This document shows, in pieces, positions 38,101 to 49,306 of a stretch of 64,000 nt of DNA. The DNA lies in assembly GCA_014925825.1 (NCBI GenBank), contig JACGCK010000071.1, forward strand, positions 1 through 64,000, in the 5' to 3' direction. The position numbers and the translations under genes are program-made. Each line of letters begins with the position of its first letter. Within the stretch, counting starts at the first letter, position 1. This DNA comes from Pholiota molesta. Taxonomy: Eukaryota; Basidiomycota; Agaricomycetes; Agaricales; Strophariaceae. Below the pieces are notes generated by a model, which was not told where the DNA came from, did no database searches, and saw nothing but the letters and a program-made list of their open reading frames with translations.

Positions 38101-41100
38101 CGGATGTCATCGTTCTCCATCGCTTCTTCCACAAACATGCAGACAAGATTGGCAAAGAACTCCTCAGTCTTACAAGAACCTCCGTGGAGGGTGAAACATC
38201 AGCGGTAATTGGAAAACGTGCTTGGGATGGACTGTGCGCGTTACTTGTGGATTTGGGGCCCCCAATGGATGCACCGAGGCTTTCTGTTCTGTCTTCCAAG
38301 GAGCATAGAGAATACCTTGATTTCATGGCACGTCACAACAAGCGTGATACCAGCTCGGTGGAGCACCTGTTCTTGGAAGCGAACGTCAAGGTACGGTCGT
38401 CTCATCGCCGGAAAATAATACCATGCACTAATATGGTTATATAGGGACAGGATACGGCGATATTCGTTCTGCGTTTGTCGAACATCGATGTAGAGAGTCT
38501 GAACATTGAGCTTTTCATGTACCATATTCTAAAGGTGCGTCATTCCGAATGATTTCTCTCCTGCGGACGCTGACTTTTTGTTAGATGTTATCTGCCGAAC
38601 CCCGCCCATTCGACATTATTCTCGACTGTACTTCCTTCACATCAGCATCCGAAGTTCCACTGCAGTGGTTGAAATTCTGCGCTGAATTGATACCATGGGA
38701 TATTCGTACTAGGTTCGATACCGTTCGGATCCTGAATGCCAATGGATTAATGCAGCAGTATCTTCGACGACTTTACAATATCTCTGCCGGTATGTTCTCT
38801 TATTCGATCATTGACATTTCTCATGCTATTTCATGAAAGGGACTCCATTCTCCCATGAAACCAAGATCTATACCTCGGTCTTTGATCTCATGAGGGACGT
38901 TCGAACTGAGCCTTCACCCGTTGATATATCCAAGTGCGTATTCACACATCACTTGCCAGTGTTGCCCTAAACCGTACTTGCAGTGTCACTAGAACAAGAA
39001 GTTCGTGAAGAATTCGCGGATGTGACCATGAAAATGGCGATTCGGATGCCAGTCCAGCTAGTCGTGTGTGCTACGCACATTCGGGTCACATCGGTAAGCA
39101 CATGTTCTCTATCTAGGAGAGTGTAGCTAATTCTGTTATTGAAGATGAAATCCTTGCCTATATCGCCTGCATTGGCCTGCAAATCGACCGAGTTGATCCC
39201 ACTAGTGGACGTCAGCGACATATACAATGTATCAACGGGTCAGGACCCCCACGAATTTATCATTCGTCGGAGGCAAGGCATTACGATCTATTTCTTATCC
39301 CCGTCGAGGGAACAAGTTGTCAAGGTAAGTATGCCTTCTTTCGGTGATATTTGTTTGCTCATTCACGATATAGGCCATTCGTTCCGCCAAGGGACGCCTA
39401 AAGGAAGTCAAACGCCTCTCACGGAACGATTTCGAGGTTTTCTAACGTCCCAGCCACTCTTTTACACATCGGATTCCTCAGTGTGGATCTTAACGACGAG
39501 GAGCTCAGAAGTGCGGCATACGACCTTCTCGGCGCGGTCTGCAACTATTTGAAGTACGACAAGAGTCCTATCGTCGCCCCTAAAGGTATAGCACTTCACT
39601 CACTATATTAAGTCACCAAGGTGCTGACGTGTATCGTAGCTGGCTTTATTTCAGGAGATCCAGTCGCGTTCGTCTCGCGTCTGAGCGAAAGACTTGCAGA
39701 ATTTGCTCCTCAACTAAGTCTGGATTTCATCCACGAAGTCTCTGCTGCAATGACGAGCATGGACAAATCGTCCATGTTGCAGCGCATCAACTGCTTGCAG
39801 TACATGAGTCCGTGGATCCAAAATCTCTCTCACTTCGCGAATTGCAGCCATCCTTTATATGAACGATCTGGCGCTCGTCTTCGTGACTGCATCCGTACGC
39901 TGGCAGAGTTGTCCTCACTTCCCCGATGTAGGCTCTTTTCTTGTCAATTGAGTTCTTTTAGTGATTAACGCGGCTCTACTAGATAACATCCACGATTCAG
40001 AAGCACGTTGGGCAGAAGTAGCCAAACTCGATTCCAATATCCTTGATATCATCTTGGATGAATTGGTTCGCACGGCTGCAGATGGCGGAATCGGTACACG
40101 TCGCTGCGAGACAATCTCCATATAGTAGCGGCTCTATCATCCATCCACGTTAGAGGAGAATTATTCGAAGCTGCGAAAGGTGCGTTTAGACAACATCTCG
40201 TTTTTTGGATATATGCTAACCTGAATTTAGTCGTTGAGCAAAGTCCCTCCAAAGTTCACGAACTCACTCTTGGAACACCCGAACTGGAATGAAATATCGA
40301 CACTAATCCGATTAGCTCTTGTCGTGGCTCGCAATCCACGCAGACTGGCGTCAATTACCTTACGTTCCCGAACTTATTCATCTCGTATCTTGATTGCAGG
40401 AGAAGGCTCATTCTTGTGCGCAAGTCGGTATATGGGATAATCATGAATCTCCTTCAATCTCTATTCATGCAAGGCCAGACGACAGCACCGAGCCTGGGTT
40501 GATGCACTCATCAACGACTGCACTTCTGCGGAAACCTGCGATTATTTGGACTGAAACGTGAAACATCGACCAGGAATACACAATCGTGGATCAGGCAATG
40601 ACAAAGACGCCCTGGAGACTCGGAAAAACTTGTCGCGCTACTCATTCGCATCCTCTCCGACTCCGCGGGAAGCACAGGTCAGTTGAAGCTCTGAAATTCT
40701 GTCCAAATTACTGACTCGACATTCTACCTTCCTCTGCAGGACTACTAAACGTATGGAGGGCCAGATGGATGGGTTTGGTGACCGCAACGGCCTTCCAACA
40801 ATCTCCTGCTGTCCAAACACGGGCTTTCGTCGCACTCTCTGCCCTGGCGGTCGCGGAAGTCGATGACGATTTCCTGTACCAAATCTTGGTCGCATTTAAG
40901 GGCGCATTGATGAAGGCCACTGAATCAAACACGACGACGATAGTCAGCATGCTGCGCTGCATGTGCAAGATCGTTCCTGCCATCGTCGAGACGTCGCGAT
41001 ATGTCGGCGTGCTTTTCTGGCTGGCAGTGGCTCTTCTCCAATCAAGCCATGTCGGTTTCTACGTCGAAGCTACTTGGCTGCTCCGCATCACATTGGAGAA

Positions 41101-42081
41101 CATGGAACTGCACGGCATGTTCATTGGCAACTCCGTCGAGGACGTTCTTCTGGAGGCTCGCGAGCAGCTAGAGGAGGTAGCATCACAGTTGGATCAATTG
41201 CTCAAGATCAATTTCAAGACGAACTTCTCTATCGCGCTGGCGTCCATCATCTTCAAGGGGATGCGCCACACCCTGCTCAAGGATTCCGCTCAAGCTGTCT
41301 TGAGATCGCTCTTACGTGTCACGACGGTAGCACACCGAGAAAACAACAAAGCTCTCAATGGGCAGACTAACGGCATCAACCATATGCCATGCCTTGATGC
41401 CATGGGATATTTCCTCGCCCTGATTCCGGTCTCCACTACGCCGAAATCTTACAGACAGCTGCTCAAGGAAGCTCAACTCGACGATAAGTGGATCGCTTGT
41501 CTGGACTTCGGGTCGACGATGAAGAAGACACCAGCATTCCTCAGCCACCTCTGGATATCTTGGTATCAACGACAACAATACAGCGCTCTTGGTCGCGTCT
41601 TTCGTTGGAACGATGCTTTCTAACGCACAGGGTGACGATGCCGAGACGCAAATCCTCTATGGTTTGCTGTCAAGCCTCGCCAAACTCATCCAGATATATT
41701 GGAATCACGTAGGCTTCATATTCTTTCTCGCATTCACTTCTTGAATACTGATTGCTGTCTGTTCTAGGTACGACACGCTGCAGGACCGAATTCGAGACAC
41801 TTTCGCGAATCCTCGAATGCAACATCATCCGATCGGTGTCTACCATCTTCCGCGTGCCTTGCAAGACACTGTCAAGTCCAGCAGTACTAGCCAAGGATCG
41901 ACATCCACTCTTGGAACCGTCGAAGAAAATTCCATCATGCCTGGTCGGTCCCATCTGAATGCTCTCGACGAACTTGGCATGTCAGGACTCGCTATAAATT
42001 CACCTTCTTACCCCCAATCGCGGTGTCGCCACCAGAATGATCAACTGGATCCCAACTTTGGTAACTCTCATGATATCATAA
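32179..42081 (+). CDS. Ras GTPase-activating protein, IRA/neurofibromin type
   Basis: Turns Ras off by stimulating GTP hydrolysis, so it damps cAMP and growth signalling. A very large multi-exon gene; the first ATG is 32179 (MPRRPSASVGPSVAS). The RasGAP domain lies at about 37180-37920: the arginine finger is in ETALFRSNSTC (near 37265-37276) and the FLR motif reads FMFLRFISPAVVTPE across an intron. The Sec14-like lipid-binding domain and PH-like domain follow (FDIILDCTSFTSASEVPLQW near 38610-38660). HEAT-like helical stretches fill the rest (VNYLTFPNLFISYLDCRR, LLNVWRARWMGLV). The end RGVATRMINWIPTLV stops at 42079-42081. The assembled sequence needs single-base additions at many points (about 37905, 39401, 39440, 40120, 40340, several in 40440-40680, 41500-41570, 42015). 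Near 32780 there is either another missing base or a weak-donor intron. Sequence error is likelier than pseudogenisation, since everything between the breaks is conserved. Confidence 0.9.
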
Positions 42082-42742
42082 TATATCCCCCTAATACCCT
42101 CCCGTCTCTGGTCCATGGTCATTCTGGATGATACAATATTGTGCATTTATTTTTCTGATCTGCTTGCTACAAGGTTCCTGTTGCTACCCTATATCCTTCT
42201 ACCAAACCCCATAGTTTACCATATGATGTACCATATTTCTCTTTACTTATCTCATAGGCAGGAAGGAACTCGTCAAACAAAATATGTATATAGACTTTTC
42301 CAATCTTCTAAAAGGAATCATACTGTGTTCTTGTTGAATTCAAGCCCTCTCTCCAACCTCCTTTAATTTTAAATGCATTCTGTCCATATTCTGTCATTTC
42401 TTTTGAAGCTTTGTCAATGACGCCACCAGCGGCCAGAGAGTTGCTCCGTTTGACATTTTAACGAGCTGGCGTTTACAATGGCATCGGGGTGGGCTGGTTC
42501 AACCATTGGACATGCTGCCAGTCAGGAATTGTCTAATGTTACTTCGAAGTTGAAGTTCGGTCGTCAGATTTGCGTCAGATTGATCATTGAGATGTCAGGA
42601 TCACGTGGGATGTTACCGTAGCGGCGCCGATGGGAAGCAAGGACGGACCATGCCCTCTCTCATCTTAAACCATACCCCTTCCGCGATGCGCCTACATATC
42701 TTCTAATCCAGAAGACACATATCCCTTGGCCTGCAACAAACG
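42082..42742. other. Intergenic spacer
   Basis: About 660 bp of AT-rich sequence between two plus-strand genes; probably 3' UTR then promoter. Nothing specific seen. Confidence 0.5.
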
Positions 42743-45700
42743 ATGAGCGGTTTATCTCCTAGTCGCCCAGCGACCCCGCACTCGCCCCTGACCAGTAGCC
42801 TCTACCACACAACGAGCACCATAGACGACCTCACCGCAGCACTCGCCAACTTCTCTCGTGTTCCGTCTCCGGAGCCCTTGGAGGCGGTTACCTGTTGCTG
42901 TAAAAAGGACGATTGCGAGAATCTTAAGGCTTGGTTGGAGTTGAAATCGCGTTTGGGAAGCCGCCTGATTCTCAGTGCAGGTTCGGACCGTTGTTTATCC
43001 CCAAAGACTTGAAATAACGAGCTCCAGAGGTCGGGCAGGCACTTTTGCAGCGACACGCTGCCTATGTGCGGCAGAACGAGGTGTGTGACATCATAGCTAC
43101 CTATCAGGACCACCGCGATTGCTGTGCATAGAGAAAGCAGAATGATCCGTTCACTGAGGAACAAAATGTGCTGCAACTTTCTAACGATGATCTCCATCAT
43201 GAACTGGATGAGCTTTTGAAGGAGAAAACACAACTGGAGAAGGTGACTATTGCGCCTATTTACGAACCCTATCAAAGTTGTTTACCCAACATCAGCGACT
43301 TAACCAAGCTCTCGTTAACAACGAAGTCACAGAAGTATCGAACAAGACCATCCTGAACGAGCTTCAAGAAGCAAGAGAGACTATATCACGCCTAACAGCC
43401 CATCATGCTCGGTCGCTGGTTGGGATACTCGCTTGTCAGCTGCAATGAAGGAAAGGGATGATATGCAGCAGGAACGAGACGGCGAGACGCACAGAGCCGT
43501 CTGGCAGAGTCTCGCTTTGCTGCATTGAAAGAGAAGACAGGTTGTTTCCACATTATGCTATTGATTCAGACTAAAGCGCGAATCTTTAGCCAAGTTACAG
43601 ACCGAAGTCCGCCGTCTGCAAGATAGCTTGGAAACAAAGCGTCAATCACGTCTTGAGCTTTCTGAAAGTATATTGCAGGAAGCAAGATCTCGGTTAGACT
43701 CTGTCAGGAATTCGGTATGTCATAAATGATGTCTTCCGCATGTCGTCTTCTTAAATCACCATCAGCAAGTCGGACTCTCAGCTCAAGTGGAGCAGGAAGA
43801 ATTGACGCATGTCCTGGAATCGCTAGTCCAGGACAATGAGACACTGAAACATGACAATGGCGAATTGCAACATCTCTATCTGAATCTCGTGAAGACCTTC
43901 ATGCTTTGCAAGAGGAATTGGAAGAGCAAAGAGCAAATCAGACATTATCTCGTTCAGGAGGTAGGCGTTTGAGGCTTACTTGGAGTCTTTACTACATTTT
44001 TTTCAAGCTAACACACCCAATTCAAGACACTTTCATACAGGTAGTGTCACGTCAATATCTATAAAGGATTATACAGTATGTTGCAAACATTCTCTACTCG
44101 GTCAATACTGATGTTGTTTGCTTAGGGCAGTTCTAATGGGCATCGAAAAAATGCCAGTGTCGAAAGCAAAAACAGACGACGCTATTTTACTCCACAACAA
44201 ATCGACGTCCATTCGACCCCACAGCATGCTCCTCTATCACCAGATGCTGCCCGTTCTCCCACGTCAGATCCTGACTTTCTTGCCCCATGGACCCCTTTTG
44301 CTCGGCCGCGTTCTTCGCGATCATCTCGTATCAGTTATGAACTTGAAGAAGATGCTGAAGACAATGGCTCTTCGTCTGAATTCGAGAGGCAGAAGGACAT
44401 CGGCCCCTTCTTCTGCTGTCGCGCTCCCGTGCAGTCCAAACCGATAGCTCTGGGACACTGTCTCCCTCTCCATTTCCTTCGCATATGTCGTCAATATCTC
44501 TCATGATCCTCGGTCGGAATCATCCTCTTTTCAGAATCTCACTCTTCACATATATCTACGATTCTCGAACGAGCTACCGGCCTGCTCAATCGTCTCACTC
44601 AAGCTGACGCCTTGACTTTGACCAATCGTTGAAAAGGCAACATCTCAAAGGGCTGACGTTGGGCACCTTTCGCGTAGTACAGTCACCAGTATATTGCTGA
44701 TGCACATCTCTCCGTGGTCACTTCCGAGGATTGCTGGAGACGAGAAGATGGTCACTATTTGCACTCGTAAAGACCTCCGAGTGCTCTTCAAATTCTTCAA
44801 AGACGTGTTTACTGAAATGGGTCAACTCCGAGTCACCGTTAACGATATCGTTCTGGACCCTTCGTTGGCGCCTCGCATCAGCGACTTGGCGTTGAACCCA
44901 GGAAAGGCCGAGGCAGAAAGAATAGAGAAGGAACGCGATGCTAATGCACAAGGCGGGTGGCGGCGTGGATGGCTCCCATATCCAAGCTTTTCTCCCCACG
45001 GGGCGATGGAGCCATCGTCGAGCGAGCGCGGTGCTCTGGCGCGAGGCGTAAGCCTGGGACAGAACCGAGACGCGTCCCGCCCAGCGCGTTTCGCGCCGAA
45101 ACTCGGCCCTGCACTGGCGGCTCAGCAACGACGGTCAACGTCGAATTCTCCGGTACAGGCGTCGGCGGGCGGTTACCAGCACGATGTCGGTGCAGCCCAT
45201 CCCCGTGTTGGATTCCTCTGCAGAAATCAGCATGTCTTCAGGGCAGAGTGTGTCGTCGGGCCTGATGGGCATCTTCGCGGGCGCGCCGAAGGCGGAGGGC
45301 GGCGATCCGTGGGTCGTCGTCCCTATCACCGCACCTGCACCCCCGCAGCAGGTGCTCCGAAAGCACACTCGTTCATGAAACAGCCGTCCGACAGCAGCAG
45401 CATGGGCACTGCGACCATCGGGCGGAACGCCAGCCGGAAGGCCGCGAACCGCCTGTCGCGGAACGTCGATGCTGTCATCGACGTGGACCGCCCGCCGGCG
45501 GTCGACGAGGAGGCGGACTTCCTGCCGCCGCTGCTGGAGCGGACGCTGCGCCGGCGCGGGCTGTCCGACTCGTCGATCCACTCGACGTTCACGAGCCAGG
45601 GCGACGACGGGCGTGCGCCTGCGCTGCCGCCGCCGTCGCCTACGCGGGCGGCGGCGGCGTCCAGGATGCCGGCGTGGCCGGATCGAGCGTCGGTGTTCCA

Positions 45701-46121
45701 GGCGCTGACCCGGACGGTGCAGAACATCCGTGCGTCGGCGGCGCTGGCGGCGCCCGCTGCTGGGCTGGCCGCCCGGGACATGTCTGGGAAGAACGAGACT
45801 TCGACGTCGCGTTCACCCACACGACACCCCGGCGATAGCATCCCGCCTGCGCCTGCGCCGTTGATTGCTGCCCCAACACCGGCTTCTCAGCCGGCGACGC
45901 CCACCAGGCGGCTCGCGCAGCCTGCGGGTCCGAGTCGGGTAGCGAGTCCGAATAGAGGGAGGCTCCTGCCGACGCTCACGTCGTGGGCGGCGGTGGATGT
46001 GGACGGCGAGCCCGTCGCCGGCGACGATCCGTTCATTGCGAGCAGCCTGCGGGATGAGTCGTATATGGAGCGGCGCGGCTTGGCGCGGAGGCCTGGAACC
46101 GACGAGGCGCGGGCGCGATAA
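42743..46121 (+). CDS. Long coiled-coil protein of unknown function
   Basis: The ATG at 42743 opens a Ser/Pro-rich N-terminus (MSGLSPSRPATPHSPLTSSL) with a Cys cluster (VTCCCKKDDCENLKAW). A long heptad region follows over several exons: EEQNVLQLSNDDLHHELDEL, ERLNQAL-like repeats, ETISRLTAHHARS, RLAESRFAALKEKT, LQTEVRRLQDSLETKRQ. Further on come KDLRVLFKFFKDVFTEMGQL and a GC-rich low-complexity C-terminus from about 44950 (Ala/Pro/Ser/Arg-rich) ending at 46121. The frame needs single-base additions near 43418, 43498 and in the 44100-45150 stretch, so the protein cannot be written out with certainty. Composition suggests a cytoskeletal, spindle-pole or vesicle-tether protein, but I cannot name a family. 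Confidence 0.65.
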
Positions 46122-47752
46122 TTTTGGTTGGGGATTATATGAAGAGGATATCTTGGTTGCTTTCTCTTGGATTGGGACGGATTCTGTTTTTTTTTCTTGA
46201 ATTTTTATTTGATTTACCTCCATCCATCGATATCTCTGGTGCCTTGCTGTTCAACAGATTTACCTTCATAGGCAGGCCGCAGGTCGGACATTGGGTTCAC
46301 CTGTCGTGTCGCGTGAAATTTATTTGACGCGACCGTCACATGATCGCGCGTCGCGGGACGCGTTCGATAATGACAGGCAGTGTCTTGATTTCGACACCTG
46401 GCTACGGCTAGAGGCGATATTCACATATTCCTATCTCACTGATTCTGGCTGAATATTATCTCATATATTATTACTTGTAGAAGTGAACACCCAGGCCCAA
46501 GAGGCGTCAGATTCTCCGATCTTGGCCATAGCTCCCACGGTGGGGAGGGTACTACCCTCCCCCAAATAAGGAAGGCCACGTAAGCAAGGCAAGAGCGAGG
46601 GCAAGAGCACGGCAAGGAACGGCAAGGGGTGAGCAAGATGGGCCGGCAAGGTCTGCACTGTGCAGCTCAAGCTCTTACAGTCGCTCCCAAGTCTCTCTGA
46701 GTCCTTCGACGGGATGTGTATCTTCAATAAACGTCCGCACCGTCATATCTTTCTTAGTATGACAATCAGATAGTGCACCATATCAACTACATTTTGTCCC
46801 CAGTACTGTTTTGCTATCACCATCTTTGTCCCATATTAATTTAACTTCAAATTTTGCTTCATCTGTCTATCTTTCGTCATTGTGCCTTTCAAATTCGATG
46901 ATTTCCCCTCTGCTGAAAATACTCTTCCTGTGAGACAAGGAAACCATGATACTCGTACGTGGCGAATACATCAATATTCAGGGCACAACACCGCACAAAT
47001 AATTCACTACTGCAACATCAGAACAGACAGAAATGCGAAGTCGGTTTTGCCAGTAAGATTTGATACATCTGGCATGTTTTCCTCGTCCCATCGAGCTGTA
47101 AAGATTATCATTTCACAAGTTGCAGCCCTCGGATCCATCACCATTAATTCTGACAACTCAAAACGGTGACTTGCAAATTCAAAATCTCTACATCGCCCGC
47201 ACAATCCAACTTGTCATCTCAATGTCCTGGTGCAGCATACCAATGGGGACTAGATTCACATGTCAGTCATATCCGTTTCCCGTTCACGCACCTGGCTCTC
47301 AATTTAAACTCGACTATACCTTTGTTTCCATCGACGTTCAGTCCCTTCAATGCACCGGAACATCTCTGTTTCTAGCACTTTTAATGTATTTTACCAGATT
47401 AAGATAATTATTTGGAGGTACTTGTGTTGTAGGAGAGCTTCCAAAAGTCATATGCGACGCCAATCGACGCTCACTTAGACCCCGGCACTCCAGCCGACAA
47501 GTAGCGGAGTAAATCCAAATTGATGATGCCGCTGACATGCCGTTGAATCGGCGTTGACTGGAAATCACCGAAAGTGCTTTGTCATGGCCAAGTTCGAGGG
47601 CCGTGATCTGAGAATCTGACGCCTCTTGCCCAGGCCAGGCCATTTTGTATTTGATAAATTGACGCCCTTGTCACATGACAATGATGCCTCCCCAGCCGAA
47701 TGGCAGTTGATGTTGGACTTCTTTATCTTTAGCACCCAGGATCTACAACTTC
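46122..47752. other. Intergenic spacer
   Basis: About 1.6 kb without a supported gene. It contains a strong short hairpin at 46542-46562 and a run of imperfect GGCAAG repeats at 46585-46635. Confidence 0.5.
46542..46562. other. Perfect 10-bp hairpin
   Basis: GGGGAGGGTA and TACCCTCCCC flank a single C, a 21-bp GC-rich inverted repeat about 420 bp after the coiled-coil gene stop. It could form a cruciform or an RNA hairpin in a 3' UTR; no role is known. Confidence 0.6.
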
Positions 47753-48791
47753 ATGTCGCTTCTCTCGCGTGCCAACTTGAAAGCCAGAGAATCCATATTC
47801 GCAGGTGGACCAGAACAATATCTCGGCGACATTCAAGCTCGATGCCCACCCGACTTGGAGGAATGCGTCATGGCAATGGAAGACTGCTGCGAAGAGGTGC
47901 GCACGATTACCGCTAGCTATGGAAACTATCTGTAGTCTCAACAAATTAACTTCCCAGGCCTATGAAGCACAAGTGCTTCTCCGAAACGGTACGAAGGACC
48001 TGCCGCGGATGACGCAGATCCTGCAGAATGAGAGGGTACGTCCGATGCACGATGATTGACCGAAACGACAGTGGTCGAATGTTTGATCTGAACCTAATAG
48101 GTCTTCTTGCTCGTGAACGAGGGAACTATCAAAAAATACAAATCTGGCTTGGCCGATGAAATAGAGCCTGCTATATCGGAGCTGATTGAACGCGCGGAGC
48201 AGGGTCTCGCCAGCCTGGAAAGGAAGGAAGCGCTGTTACAGACAAAGGTGACTGGGTTCAGACCTTCCTTTGGATATCGTGTTTGCTTACAATGTCATTC
48301 GATCAGGTCGACAATTCTAAAACTAGAGCGCCTGCCACTGGAATTAGTGCTGTTCAGAAACTCGAAGCCCGTCGACTGCAAACATTGACCAGGCAAAGAG
48401 AAAAACTAGAGGCTGAAGTACGAGCTTTGGAAGAAGAAATTTTGAAACTTGTAAGTTTAAGAACATATTCCATATCTGAACACTGTCTAATCAAATGTGT
48501 ATGGAATGAAGGGCCGATCATAATGCGATATTCCCAACCTACCGCCCGCCTCGATTTCAGCGGCCAAAGCTACAATGGTGCCTAACCAGCCTTTTCATGC
48601 TTCAATTACGCCCTTCGACATGATACGCTCTCGGAAACAGACGCATTCAGAGCTAAAGTCTAAGTATATGGCAAGCTTCCTTTTGAGATGCGCTGAAAGC
48701 CAGACAAGATCTCAAACTCGGGTCCTCTACGGCAGCCAGGAACCTCTCGACTCTCTCGACCCTTTACGACGAGCTTATCAAAACCATCTGA
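47753..48791 (+). CDS. SPC19: DASH complex subunit Spc19
   Basis: A subunit of the DASH/Dam1 ring that couples kinetochores to spindle microtubules in fungi. Four exons join in phase: 47753-47896, 47958-48035, 48101-48247, 48307-48450. They encode 171 residues, including LEECVMAMEDCCEEAYEAQV, LPRMTQILQNERVFLLVNEG, YKSGLADEIEPAISELIERA and the coiled coil RREKLEAEVRALEEEILKL-like region. The core length and order match the family. The C-terminus continues as ALRHDTLSETDAFRAKV and ALKARQDLKLGSSTAARNLS, ending ELIKTI at a stop at 48789-48791. Joining these parts needs one uncertain splice near 48580 and a one- or two-base addition near 48665. Confidence 0.85.
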
Positions 48792-49306
48792 TATTGGCGC
48801 ATCTGGACCAAAAAGAAGGCATAATCGGCTGGAGAATGTTCAAAGTGTTCGTTCTACGCTTGCTATAAATGTAGAGTGTACATGTATAAATCAAGGTCGC
48901 TTGCTACTGGTTAATGTATTGGCTATATTCCGACCGTCTCTTTAAGTATACCAAGTGCCTTGTTCTTATTCATTGAAAAACTGTCGGGATGTAACTCCGA
49001 AGTCCATATATGATATATCAAAGTGCAGCTCGTAGTGGCATGTTCTTAGTTCCTTGCGAGGTTATACAAATATATGGTTTTATAGTCACGAACAACGAGT
49101 ATCTACATATGTACAGGTCCTAGCAGCAAGTAATTTCAATGATAGCAGTGCAACAAGCAAGGAAGAAAGCAAGGAAGCAAGACAACGAGAGCAAAGCAGG
49201 TAGAAAACAGGAAACTTTGAAACATCTGGCGCATGATTTTTCAATTTTCAATTTTCATAATAGAAACGATACGAGAGAGCTTTGATATTGAGGACGATGA
49301 GGATGT
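48792..49306. other. Convergent 3' region
   Basis: About 515 bp between the stops of Spc19 (plus) and Argonaute (minus); the two 3' UTRs probably face each other. It holds imperfect GCAAGGAA repeats near 49155-49185. No gene supported. Confidence 0.5.
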
